DNA of 64,000 nt from Cytospora piceicola (GCA_023375675.1 JALQBC010000004.1:1612001-1676000), one strand, 5' to 3'; positions 1 to 12,455 are shown, counted from the stretch's first letter. Numbers and translations are program-made. The notes: generated from the letters alone by a model not told the origin.

Positions 1-3000
1 CATCCTAGCAAGATCAACTGTCTCCAAGCGGAAACTAGCCAGGATGATAGGGAAAGACCATACACCTGTCGGATAATGTGTTTGCGCCCTTCTAGCCAGA
101 AGAGCTTTGGCACAATCTTCAGATCGATCAAGAAGTGCTCCCATGATGGGTGTGCCAATGGTACTCATGGCATAGTCGACGTTGGCACCATTGTCAGCGA
201 GAAGATGTACAGCCTCGGGGTTGTCATTGGAACACGCATGATGTAGTGGTGTCCCATATGTACTCGGCGTATTGACAGTTGACTTCGCGGTGTCCTTTGT
301 CAGGAGAAACTTGGCGACATCCAGATTCCCGGCTGAGAGCGCTTGTATGAGGGGTGTTCGACGACTCTTGTTTATAACATCGAGCCTCCCGCCGTATCGA
401 AGTAAGAGTTTTACTGTCTCGACGGAAGTTTTGCCAGTCATCATGGTGAAAATGGTATTATCATCGCAATCTCTTGCATCAGGGTCTGGGCGGTACTCAA
501 GAACTTTGCGCACTGCAGCAGTATTCGTTCCCATGGAATGCATCAGAAGTGAGATTTTGAACTGATTCCGCATGTCAACGTTCGCTCCAGCTTCAAGGAG
601 CAAGGCCAAAAGACTTTCGGCGTCTGGTTGATCATCCCAGGCGGCACTCATGATGGCGTCCTCCACCGAGGGGTGTTTAAGGTCTGGCGTCGTCTTCCTG
701 TGGTTGAGGATAACTTTAATAGTCTCCAGATGGCCACCTGTGATGGCTAGAGCGAGCTTTTGCGCTGTCAGTTATGTAGATATGCCCAGGTGGCAGCCAA
801 ATTGAAACCCAGGCAAAACAAAAAAGTCAAGGAGAACTTGTCCCAAGGGAGAAATTGCTTTCTGAGCTTGTGCTACAAGGGGATATTGAACTTACCGGAG
901 TTGTAATATCTTGAGTGGAAACATTCACATTCGCGCCATGATCGAGCAAGACGTGGACTGTCTTTGAATGAGAAACGGCAGCATGTAGTGGAGTCCTTCC
1001 ATCGCCGTCAAACACGCTGTCAACATTGGCATGAGCCTGACATAACGGGCGCACGATATCGGTGAACTAGCGTCACTGTTAACATCAATTCATCTCCGTC
1101 AAACGTACTGTTAAAGGAGCTTACCCCCCAGTAGGCCGCAAGCCAAAGAGGACTATATCCGAGTTCGTCCACAACGTTGGTATCGGCTTTGTTGTCCAAC
1201 AAGTACTGCACGATTTGGTTAGTATCGATGAAGTTTTGGAAATACACTGCAGTCAACAAAGGGGTCCGGTGGAACTTGGGAGTGGCTCGTGATTCTGCCT
1301 TCTCGATGTTGGCTCCTCTGTCGACCAACAGCTTCACAATTTCAATCTTGCCGACTTTGATGGCCCGAACCAAGGGCGGGTCGAGTCCTTCGGGAGTGAA
1401 ATCTGGGTCTGCTTTCCTGTCAAGAAGAAGTTGGACCAAATCCAGTCGTCTTTGAGTAACGGCGTGCCAAAGAGCACTGCCACTTTCTATGTGACTATTG
1501 GGATCAAGCCCGTGCCGAAGTAGCGTCTCTGTGACCTGATATTTACCCCGACGAACTGCTATTGGCAAAGGCTCTATCCTACCCGTTGTAGAATATTCAT
1601 CGAACCTTTTATGTGTCAGTAGCGCCTCAACAGACGTGAAAGTACCCCAGTCGCAAGCATGGTGAAGAGGCATCCATCCGTCAGACTTTCTCTTAGCCTC
1701 CGGAGAGGCGCCCATATGTAGAAGTAGCTTCACTGTCTCAGCGTTTCCACTGGCGCAGGCGTAAACCAGAGGGGAATAGTCGTTCGGTCCCGATATCTTT
1801 TCCACGGACGCTCCGTGGTCAAGAAGACTCCTTGCAGTATTTGTATGACCTCGACGACAGGCAGCGGCCAAGGCTGATTTCCCTGTCCAACCCAGTGAAT
1901 TAGGATTCGCGCCTAGAGTTAGAAGTAAGTTGACTGCGTCTTGGAGACCGAACTTCGAAGCCTGGTATATAGCAGGGCTAAGCCAGTCGAACGGGGTAGA
2001 CTGCTCATCGGCAGGGTGGTCTCCCTTTCCTTCTTGAGGCTTTAGCTGGGTGATATCATCTTGGTTGGTGTCCACACTGTCATCATGATGAGACAATTGC
2101 CGGCGACTGATTCCTGTGGTATCCTCGGCAAGGAAAGACTCCCCACTCCCATCAGACTTCCCGGTCATCAAGGATTTCCAGTCTGGAATGGGATGCAGAG
2201 GCTTTTGGACACGCTGGAGTACATCCAGGAGAATCTCGGCATCTCCCCGTGACGATGCTTCCAATACCATCTGATGTAATATCGGATCGTCGAACGTGAG
2301 AAGCACTGGCGTTGCGTCCAGAATTAGATGTAAGGTTGATAAGTCTCCATTTCTCACAGACTCCAACATCGCCTCAGTCCATGCCTCGATTTCATGTGTA
2401 GTGCCGGCCAGTAGACGTCTGATTATGTCGTTAAGGTCAAAGTGTGTTGCAATGGCCAAAGCATGCTGACAGTCGGGCAGGGGCTTGGTGACAAGGGTTG
2501 ACAGAGACCCGTATAATGAGATCCAACGGCGCAAAGTCTCCTCATTCCAAAATACCTCTGTCAAGACCCTCTCCGCTTGAGAGTTGGCGACTGATTTGTA
2601 GTGATAAGTCCAATATTCTATCGCGTACGGCAGTGTCAAGTTCGAAACGTCGAGATCAGGTAGGTGACTTAGGTAAGTCAAGCACATATCCAAGATGTCA
2701 GCGTCATGACCACCTTCCCTTTGCTGGAAATACCAAGCACTCGGGAATTTCGAACTGTGAGATTCTTGGGTCTGACCGGAAATCCATGCTCTGAAGCGCA
2801 TGTGTCCGAAATGTATCTCGCCGTGTTGAATGCGAAGCAAGCCACGGAGCCTCCTGATGGCATTGTTGACTTCGTATCTATTCGCTGGATGTCCTTTCTT
2901 ATACCACTGAGTACTGCTGTTGGAATTCATGTTTGTATCACATAATTGAGATACAACATGGAACTCGCAGACTCGTAGAGGCCTTCGAGACGCAAGCACC

Positions 3001-5633
3001 CATGAGAAGATGTTTTGAGCCCAGGGCCGGTGCTCAACCGGAATCTCCTCCAATGCCAGTTCAAAGACCAAGTCTGATGCTGTCGTCAGAGAAGAGTGAA
3101 GCAAGCTCAATATTCTGAGATGATCCTGGCTTGACTTCAATACTGATACGAACAGCTCAACGAGGTCGTCATCTCTCTCCCAAGAAGACATGAGCTCTAT
3201 CAATTCGTCTAAGACCGCTTGATCAGCATAGCGGGAGTCTGTATTGATAAGAATTGACACCGCAAGACCCACATCGCTGGCATTGGCGGTGTCAGAGCAA
3301 CAATCCACGATGTCGAAGGCCTCCTTTGGCATCTTAGAGAGTCGCTCAGCGATTCTCTCGTCTCCAGTCGTCCCTTTACTGGTCAATATGACGATCTTCA
3401 GGGGCTCTTCAGCCGTTCGCCGCGCATTTTCGAGAAGGGAGATAAGCCACAAGGACTCATCGACTTGACATTCGTCAAGACAGGTCAACACGTATATATC
3501 GTCTTCATATGCGATATCACTCCTTAATGTATCCCAACATAAAGCTAGGTCGTCGAGGTTCCAATTACTAGTGTAAGTTTGTTAGTGCCCTTCACTTCAT
3601 TCTGGAACAGCCCAACATCAATTCTTTTACTGTGCTCATTGGCTTCATCCTCTGTCAATTATAACTAACACAGGGGATAGTAGACAGCTAGGGAAATATA
3701 GTAAAGAAATTGCTGTTGGAAAATGATAGAGTCAAGGTCACATAAGAATTTCATCTATAGTGAAAGTAGAATCTGACTATGAGATCCTTCACATACCGAT
3801 CTAGTGCTAAGATGTAAAGATTCATGTTACTTACTAGTCGCCTCCAATGGCTCCTATAGAAAATTGCGTATCGATTGTGGAAATTCGACTGAAGGAGGTG
3901 TGCGCGAATATGGAGTTGAACATTGGACGAAGTGAATTGTAACGAATGTCCTGTGCATTGAAGCAGAAATAGTGGATGAACTGCCAAGTGCGCTTCTTCT
4001 GGTCCAGAAAATTGCGACACTGTTCTGAAATCGATTTCGTAGTGTCCTCAGAGCATTGGAAATGGAGGATATAATTCCATCTTGACGCGGGTTCGAGGAG
4101 GTTTTGGAGACGCTCGGAGTTGTTGACTAGCACATTGCTTTCCAATGAAGGGTACACCGGTGGGCTTTGATCCAGCACGCGAACCATAGATCGTAGCGCA
4201 GAATCAGAATATTTGGCTTCTGGAAAGCAAACTTTAGTCCACAATCTCAGCATGGATAAACTTGGATACGTACCGAGCCAGTCTACATCAGGCTTACCTT
4301 GAAGCGGATGTACTCCTGGAGATGTGGCCATAGTGAGGAGGAGATGAGGCTGCTCAATCCCCACTCGATACTCGCCGTCGACTCCGAATGTAGACATGAA
4401 AGAATCGAATACGTTCACAGGGCTCCCTGTCAGTGATGGGTATACATTGACCAACTGTGATTGTAAGAGCATGTGTGTGTGAAGGAAATCATCGTTGATT
4501 TCGATTGCAGTTTGACTCAAAGCTTTGGCCAGTTTGCCGGTGTGCTCTGGGGGGTAGAAGTCTGGTTTAAGACGAATGAGGTTGAAAAATCCTTCTTCAA
4601 GATCACTCGTGCTGCGATACCTGTGAGGGTAACCGAAGAAAGCCTGTGGCCAAAGCGTCAATCAAATACATTTGCAGGCAATTTGAATATTTGGTGTCAA
4701 CAGACTGGGTCAACCTACAAGCACACGAGTTGATCTCAAAATGTCGCCATATTTCAATCGGTCGTTGTCCGCGAGAATGAGGCACTAAACACATTAGCCA
4801 TGACTTCAAAGGTCTTTCAGTAGCTCCCAGGCAGAACTTTCGCGCACCGCTTTGATAATGAGGCCCCCGACATCGTGGGAGACGAACATGATCGGGCGTC
4901 TTGAGGACTGGGAAGTTGATATTCGTTAACCACGACTGTCGGTACATTCATACACAGTATGTAGGTAGGGTCAGATTTTCACCTTGATCTCCTTACCACG
5001 AAGCACCAGAAGTTCAGACAAGAGGTCTTCTGCCATCTTATATATTCCATACACTGTGTAGCAGCTTCTTCGATAATCTTTGGGATCGTAGCCAAACATA
5101 ATCACCCTGGACGCTCTGTCCCCAACATCACTAAAAACATTGCGGAGCCAAATATGGCTGGGGTCGCCTGGTATTCCCCATGTATTCTTGCTACGACCGT
5201 GGAGGCCATGTACAGCGACGATGCTGTTGGTTTTGGAATATGTCAGAGAAGTCCAAGCTCTATAGGTCTCTTGAAGGAATGCAACTCACTCTGTGCCGAT
5301 ATTCTCTGCTGAACTCGGGTTGATTACTGTCACACCTGTGTCGGGCCTGTCACTCTGGCCGTTGGCAACGTTCAGCTCAGTGTCAGCATTTTGAGTGTGC
5401 ACTGTTCCCTCGTTTGCAACCAGTCTTTCTTCGGCCATTGTTCTGTCTTGGAGGGATATCTGGTGGTCGAGAGGCAGCATTTCCTCCTCGGTCCCTCGAA
5501 GCTGCTCCGAAGCCGTTGTGATGCTAGTGAATGCTGTTGCTTTGGACGAGGGGTCAGCAAACGCCCTGATCGCTGGAGGCCCACTGCCATTGCAAATTTT
5601 GATGTTGCAGTCACACCCCTCATGTGTTGCCAC
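1..5633 (-). CDS. NLR-like protein: alpha/beta-hydrolase head, NACHT-like centre, ankyrin repeats (3' partial)
   Basis: The proposed ATG is at 5633 and the gene continues past the left edge. Exons I can join: 5633-5290, 5223-4983, 4907-4848, 4784-4719, 4643 to about 3840, then about 3560-1125, 1036-896 and about 770 to 1. The introns between the first five are 63-75 bp. The N-terminal ~250 residues are an alpha/beta-hydrolase domain: DIVAVHGLHGRSKNTWG, then FVSHDVGGLIIKA at the nucleophile elbow, then AFFGYPHR. The elbow has Asp where the catalytic Ser is expected (residue 207). The centre is NACHT-like, with a Walker-B-type strand VLTCLDECQ (about 3470-3500), but I see no GxxxxGK[ST] P-loop before it. 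From about 2000 leftward the protein is ankyrin repeats (for example GANPNSLGWTGKSALAAAC). This layout is known in fungal NLRs. A role in non-self recognition is inferred. The joins at 3560-3840 and 770-896 are unresolved, and a 54-bp in-frame intron is likely near 4216-4269. Confidence 0.82.
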
Positions 5634-6205
5634 TTAAGCTGCAGACTTAGAATCCTACAGCCTCCGAACATGCAGCATCCATATTACTATGTAACCAGGT
5701 TGCTTGTCCTGCGTTTGTACCAGATACATACAACGCCACTCATTCTGACCTAGGCTTAGTGCTTATCACAGGCAGTCTCACACGGAACACGCGTCAGATA
5801 CATTAGCCACACAATCTGGAGCTACCTCCTTCACAAATTTTGGGCGTGATCAATCGCTGTCGGGTTCTGGAGGCAACATGAACCAAGTCACCCTGCGGAC
5901 AACTTACAATATCCCAAGGAATACTTCGGATGGCAGTCTCACAGCATGGAACGTACCTGTTGACATCTCATATCTTGAAGGCGACGAACTGCTGTATGTA
6001 CCTAGCCTGTAGCTGGGCTGGGTACCAAATGTTGCAGGATACCTCAAGTGCTCTGGCGCGATTGAGGAGGGTCCACTAGGTATGTATATGTATTATCAAT
6101 AGACTGAGTGATGGAGATCAACATAATCATCTGTAGGGTCCGGCTATCAATCGACTTAACAATCCTCTCGAGTCTGGAATTCCCGAATCCCCAGTAGCAC
6201 CCATT
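5634..6205. other. Intergenic, upstream of the NLR-like gene
   Basis: No convincing coding sequence is present. The interval separates the stop of the beta-rich gene from the NLR start and presumably holds the NLR promoter. I see no clear TATA box. Confidence 0.5.
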
Positions 6206-7105
6206 TCACCTCGCAAAAGGAGCCTGAACAGCCATCCTGACGTCGCACAAACCATCGAGATTGGTCTCACCCAGATTGTCGACTCTGTAATTCCGTCCTT
6301 TTCTAACCTTCGCGTAGGTGTTTGTTGGGTTGAATAAGATTGGGTCGTCTAGTGGAAATTTGCCAAACCTTTGCTGTAAACCAGTCACAAAATCGCAGTC
6401 TGCTTCGAGGGTCACAATGGCGTTGAAGCGTTTGGCGGTCGTCCGTCGAAGGAGAATAGCAACTTTGACTGAATCAGGAACACCAGTCTTGCGACTTTTA
6501 TTCTCGAGGAAGTTCCAAGCCGCCACCGTCGACTCGCCCTTGTTCTTCCCAGTTCCGAGGTTGATAGAGCCAGAAATTGTTGTGGCATCACTGATATCGC
6601 GTGTCGTTGTTCTCGCCAAGTTTGCTTTTGCACCTACTTCCACGAAGGTAGACGACCCCAGGCTCACTTCTCCACCCCTCGTAAACGAATCTTGGTCGGT
6701 AGTAGGCAGTACCATCCATTTTTCCTCCGGCGCGATTGCGTCGACAACAGGGGCCTCCTCATTCGTATTTGAGGCAGCGAATTCGATATTGACCAGTGCC
6801 CGGATCACACGGCTCGAGTGCTTTTGTGGATCAAAGCGGAAGCGGAGAACCAATAGCGTAGCCTCGTCGCCGCCATTTTCGTAGTTCCCATGTGTGACCT
6901 CCAGGAGGTCTACACGCGTATGAATGTTCCCTTGAGTTCGCTGGATTATGCTGCGACGCTCAAAGTCGGACATAGACTGATTTTGTGTTCTGAAAGTGCT
7001 GTCTTCGCCCTTGATGACTTCTTCGAGAGGAACACTGAATTCCAGAAGCGGCTCTTCGTGTACTCCTCTCGGCGAAGCTTCAGCCTCTGCTGACGGATCA
7101 GTCAT
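6206..7105 (-). CDS. Conserved-looking beta-rich protein of unknown function, 299 aa
   Basis: This is a single-exon gene with no signal peptide and no transmembrane segment. After an acidic, disordered N-terminus (about residues 1-60), the protein has alternating polar/apolar stretches typical of beta strands, for example ATLLVLRFRFDP, VSLGSSTFVEVGAKANLA, TTISGSINLG and VKVAILLRR. A Ser/Thr/Gly-rich middle (about residues 145-200) looks like amphipathic hairpins, and the C-terminus has the phrase YRVDNLGETNLDGL. I do not recognise a named domain. It lies about 570 bp upstream of the NLR-like gene in the same orientation and is divergent from the subtilisin gene with a 602-bp shared upstream region. 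That context suggests a joint function. A membrane-active or pore-forming fold is possible but is only a guess from strand pattern and neighbours. Confidence 0.75.
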   Translation of the reverse strand: MTDPSAEAEASPRGVHEEPLLEFSVPLEEVIKGEDSTFRTQNQSMSDFERRSIIQRTQGNIHTRVDLLEVTHGNYENGGDEATLLVLRFRFDPQKHSSRVIRALVNIEFAASNTNEEAPVVDAIAPEEKWMVLPTTDQDSFTRGGEVSLGSSTFVEVGAKANLARTTTRDISDATTISGSINLGTGKNKGESTVAAWNFLENKSRKTGVPDSVKVAILLRRTTAKRFNAIVTLEADCDFVTGLQQRFGKFPLDDPILFNPTNTYAKVRKGRNYRVDNLGETNLDGLCDVRMAVQAPFAR

Positions 7106-7707
7106 AGTGATTGAATTCTTTTGTTATGGATGTCTGTCGTTTCGCGTAGTGCGATGGAAGGCGAACCAACCTGATATCTTGTTCGGAAACTAAGGCCCCC
7201 CTTTGTCAATAAGTATTAGAAGCCCCGCCCGAGGCGTTGCGAGCTTTCCCGATGGTCAAGTCACAAATACTTGTCCTATACCTACTCACTGTATGCGGTC
7301 GGATGACCTGCCATATATGGCCAGTCAGCGGCTAATCAGTCAGACACCTTGCATAATATTGTCTGACATAAGTGTGACAGCAGTACGACTACCAATCTAA
7401 GTCGGAATATCTTTTCCTTTGCATGAATGCAACCTTCACGAACAGGTTTTCGCCATCTGCACTCTCCGCTCTACTAGTGGTGGCCCCCGCTGGGAAGCCG
7501 CCACGAAGTAGAGACCTGTCCCTTCTTGTGAAATGCTATTTGTGTTTTCCCGCTGATCCTGGGTTAGTGTCCTCGTGAAGGGTATCGGAAGCAGCGACGC
7601 GAGCCATCGCATTGTCGAGGCTGGCGACACATCTTCCGAGTTCTTATCTTTTACACTTGAGTTGCATGAGGGGTTGTCGTGACTTCCCAACTTGAATCCC
7701 TCTATCC
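7106..7707. promoter_or_regulatory. Shared divergent promoter region
   Basis: This 602-bp interval lies between the start codons of two divergent genes, the beta-rich protein (minus) and the subtilisin-like protease (plus). Shared upstream sequence can couple their expression. I found no individual site I would name. Confidence 0.4.
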
Positions 7708-10700
7708 ATGGCGATGGCGTCGAACATGTCAAGCCTGAGCCCGTTGAAGCGGGCACCCACACTAGACATGGCCGTACCAGAGATGGACGATGTGTTCGCT
7801 CTCGATGAACAGTACGACGACTCCCGTTTCAATGTCAAGCCAAAGGAATTCGATGACATCCTTGCTTTATTTCAACAACACGTCGAAGTTGCGAGAGAGA
7901 CCCAAGATCACAAAATGCTCGAGATACAGAAACTGCGGGCGGAAAGACGCAGAGACGTACAGAATCTACAACAAGTGCAGGGTTATGTGGAGAATAGTGC
8001 CGATGACGAGAAAAGGTTGAAAGACGAGGAAAGAAGAATAAACAACGAGCATTTTACAAAGTTCGGCCAGGAGCGCAAGAGCATGTGGCATTGTAAAACT
8101 CTGGATGGAAGAAACTTCTTACATTACCTGGCCTACCAGCCTTGGAGCCGGAGCAGCTCTTATCCACTGTGGCTCATAACACTGGCGATCTTGCAACGAC
8201 CAGAGCTAATGGGAGCATTGGACAACAAGAGACGCACACCGTTGACAGGTAAGCCTCAAGATTGCGAGTCCTAGTTCTTCTATTAATCTCATATGATGTT
8301 AACTCTTGAAACCAGCCGCAATCGCAGAAAAGAATCGAGATTTTTGCACCGCAGTCTTCATGTTACCCACTGGTCAGCTTCAGCCTATGGGTCAACACCT
8401 GGTGAGCGAGTGCAGACAGCTGGACTTCTACGACATCCGCGACTCGGATACCACTTGCCTACACGCCGCCCTAACCCCAGGTGACTTCTTTGACACAGAC
8501 AGATTAGACAGGACGAAAGTCCTCACCAGAATTATCAGTATCGTCCCGAAGGAGATGTTCATAACCAGAGACTCACAAGGACGCACTCCTCTTCATATAG
8601 CTGTACATTACGAGAGTTGCAGCATGGTCTCGCAAGTCGAAATCGTCAAATTGTTATTGGATCGAGGGCCAGAAGCTTTGAACTGCGAAACAAAATTGGA
8701 TTCCGGTCAGCCCATCTCTGTCTATCAGTACCATGAAGCCTCAAAAAGGTTAGGCGAGGACAGATACAATCTCAGGAAGAGGGAGTTTAAGGAACAAGAA
8801 CAGCAGAGACTCAAAAGACAGCGCGAGCAGCATCAGCAGCCATATCGAGACACAAGTGGCACTGAAAGAATTCAGGTGGATTCAAAGTCTTTTGGCAAGG
8901 GGCAGAAAGATGCAAAGCAAATCGATCCCAGGCTGAGGGGAAGTATGGAGCCGCCGCTAGCATATCCAGTACCCATAAGCAGGCCTGATGCGAACGTATC
9001 CTCGAGGAGAGACTCCATGGTAATTACCACACCTTCAACTCACGACGCCCCTCAGTTGCCTAGTGCTCCAAACAAGCTGTGGGGAACATCTTCTCAAGCT
9101 GGTGTCTCGCCCAGAATGACAGCCCAAGCCTCTTCAGATGTGAAGAGGATGGTTACAAATGACATTGATCAAGAAAGACGGAGAGAGGCCTCCGCTGCGA
9201 TATCTGAGCAGCTCAAGCTCCTTTGTTTGAGAACTAGGCAGCCTGATAGAGCGGCTCGGTTTCTCCGGACCCTAGACGGCAAGGAAGGTAACCTTGATAA
9301 GACATGAGATTCCTCATATAAAAAGGATATTTCTGATTGACCCTTTTTTTTCCAGGCCGGGTGCTGTGGTTCGACTTCGGTCCCAGAAAGGAACTCGGTA
9401 AAGCAGCCTTTGATAAGCTCTTTAGCCATATTCGATTCGATTCTATTCTGCAGTATGTGGCATTCCCTCAGATTGATCTGCAAACCACCGAGGACAACGG
9501 CCGCGCCGAAGGCCGACACATGGCACAAAAAGACCCAGTCGTCCTCTTCTTCAACTGGTTGAGAGAAGAGGCAAGAGGGGTGAAACAGATACTCAGAGTC
9601 ATAGTCGACGACTTCGAAGATTCCACACACGTTCCACACAGCGATGAAGGAATTGAGGAAGCTCTTGCTGGATTTGTAAGTCATGGTTTCGAGCTCTCCA
9701 TTGTGCTCGCCAATCCGCTGATCTCACCGAAATAATACCAGAACGTTGAGATATTGGACTGGAGGAGGCCTGATCTATGCCCAATTTCACTTCAAAAAAT
9801 TGGACAATCGTTGAAAGAGGTCAACTTGTATTGGAGCGGCAGAAATCCAGTCTTGCGAGCTTGGTCGGAAGTTGACGGGCTTTGCAAATTGGAAAGGCTG
9901 GAAACTATCAACATCATCAAGATAGGCGTGAGTTGTTCCATTTAACCGGCATTAATCTGACTCTATACTCATGAAGTCTCTCTAGGGAATCGATTCAGAC
10001 GAAAGAACCAAGGACAACTGGAGGAGTTTCAAGAAACGACTGTGTGACTCGTGGAACCAGACGTGGCCAACTGATAAACCGATGCCCAAGGTCTTTCCAT
10101 CTGATGCCAAGGATCTTGGACAAGCGATTTCACAACCAGGGGAGCTTCAGCCTGGGACTCTACACTCCTCCACATGGAACGATCAAAGCATCGACCCCCA
10201 TAGATGGATGGAATGCATGAAGGCCTTTAGCGAAGAGTTCCGACAAATCATTGGGAAGCTCCGAAAATCTCGGAAGCCAAGGGACTTGTCTACTCCCGAA
10301 CCGGTTGTTGTGGCGCTGATTGATGATGGTGATACTACTCATTGACTCCTCCGTTATGTTTGTGTCAAGACTGACCTTGGCACGTGTCAGGAACCGATAT
10401 ACAGCATCCTGACCTCAGTTTCCAGAGACCATTTAGGGGCGAGTCTCTGGAACAGTACAAGCAGGGCTCCGGTTATCGTGTCTGGCCTTGGTGGCACTCC
10501 TCCAGCGGGTATGCAAAAGCAACCCTTGTCCCAGCTCAGCCCCTTACCGCCTCGTTGTCTTATTTATAACAAGATGTATTTCTAACGCAGTCGTAGACAC
10601 GGCACATTGATGGCCCGTCTTATTGCTGGAATATGCCCCAGTGCAGTCATACATATCATCAAATTGCAGACAGTGAGTTGCAAAGAATCTTTCAGCGTTT

Positions 10701-11499
10701 GAGGTCTTATTGACATGGGCTTCATCATGCACAGTTTATTGCAAAAGACTCCAGTAAACTTCAGATCAACGCGAAGTCGGCGATCGAGGCCATCAAGTAT
10801 GCCACGGAGCTGGGAGCCCACATCATTTCGATGTCATGGACCGTCAAGCCGCCCGACGCCGAGGAGCAGAAAGCCGAATTCGTATCCGCAATTCACGCAG
10901 CTGTTACCAATCCAAAAGGGATTCTGATATTCTGTGCAGCGTCTGACCAGGGTAAATTCGGGGATAGAACGTTCCCACACGCCGCAAATCCCAGCAGCTT
11001 CAGAATCGGCGCAGCTGCGGCTACGGGAAAGGTCTTGGACACCGTTGGCGACAAGCAGACATTAAGCTTCATCCTTCCCGGCCACGAGGTGGTGATCGAC
11101 AACTGGTATGACGAGGTGGACAAGGACACCTTGAAGAAGTTCGACGCGCACTCGGGTTCCTCCGTCGCGACGGCCCTGGCGGCGGGCCTTGCGGCCCTCA
11201 TCATTGAGTGTGTGCGGCTGGGGGTGATACACACTGATGAAAACCCAGAGAAACAGGGTGACCCGAACGTTGCCATCACATTGGCAGACCTGTCGCGGAT
11301 ACGGAAGTATGAGACGATGAAAGAGGCGATGCTGTCCATCGGGACAGATTTGAACACGGGAAACCAATACCTGGAGGTATGGCGTCTATTCGAGGCCAAA
11401 ACCAAAAAGTTGAACGAGTGTAGACGTAACACGGACAACTTAGGCCAGATGGAGATTATCGCAGGCCTGGCGCGCCATTTCTTGAAGAAAGGGGCTTGA
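7708..11499 (+). CDS. Intracellular subtilisin-like serine protease (S8) with ankyrin repeats
   Basis: Eight exons join cleanly: 7708-8248, 8316-9287, 9356-9675, 9742-9927, 9986-10328, 10391-10508, 10591-10672 and 10735-11499. They give 1108 residues in one frame. There is no signal peptide. The N-terminal third has a charged helical stretch (about residues 50-110) and ankyrin-type units (RNFLHYLAY, TCLHAALTP, GRTPLHIAVHYES). A low-complexity linker follows, then a conserved helical region (LWFDFGPRKELG). The C-terminal S8 domain holds the triad: Asp786 in ALIDDG, His830 in RRHGTLMARLI and Ser997 in HSGSSVATALAAG. An N-terminal regulatory part joined to a cytosolic subtilisin domain is known in fungi, where such proteases can act in heterokaryon incompatibility. 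The divergent 299-aa protein is a natural candidate substrate or partner, which is inference. Confidence 0.88.
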
Positions 11500-12042
11500 A
11501 GTACATTCGAAGCAGTCGTCATGTGGTAGGTTGAGCTTCGGAAGGATTCGAAATTGATACTCTCTACTTCCCCAGTCACCTCCAACCTCGAAGTTTGGAA
11601 CTTTTCTTTTTCCAACCCATCCCAGCGTTGTGGCCCTACTTTTAGTCGTCCTCGGTCTATCAATATGTCCAGGTGTACACTCGAGTCGGCTCCATTTGTA
11701 CGGTGGTGGCCTGCATACCCAGAATCCCTCAAGGCGTTAAAAGAAACAGTATTTGTATTTGTTCTGGTCTTCAATGTTTGCCACTCAAACTACAGCAAAC
11801 CAGAAATAGGTATAGTTGTGTCCATGTGAGCACACTTGATGACTTCTCAATTCTGCTTTATAGATCAAAGCAAAACTCCCGGTCAAAAACGAATCTAAAA
11901 CAATCGGCAGCTTAGAGGGGGCAGTATTCAATGTTGTATGGTCGTTCGTAAGACTACCGCAATTACCGAACACTAGGACCAAATAAACGTTGCTACCCGT
12001 GTATTTCCCCCTTCGAATTGGGTGAACCGAGATCTTGTTGCC
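11500..12042. other. Intergenic, 3' side of protease gene
   Basis: No gene is seen. The interval holds the protease 3' region and ends at the chitinase relic. Confidence 0.5.
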
Positions 12043-12455
12043 TCAAAGGTTGCAGCTCCTAACGATGGTCTGAATAGACAACGCCTGGTCATGCACCGAG
12101 TCACCCAGCTTCGCATTCTCCTTGACATCTATCTCCCTGCGCATCCTGCCCATTCCGCATAGCTCGCCCCCTCCCTCCCCAGCGCCGTCACGCCCCCAAT
12201 ACCCATCAGCAGACCAAACACAGCCATAACGAATTGCCGGGGTCCTCAACGATCGTGTAAGTGTCCAGAGCAGCGTTACCCGCCAGGCCCGCGAGGGAAA
12301 TCCCACGGGCGACAGCCATTAGGCCTGCGGAAGCGGCACCCATCTCGCCGACAAAGGGGATGATGGCCAGTAAGACGGTGAGGATGGTGAGGATAAACGC
12401 CTTTTTCTTTACTTGCTCCTCCGTCTCACCAAGATCCTTGACGTAGCTCATGGAC

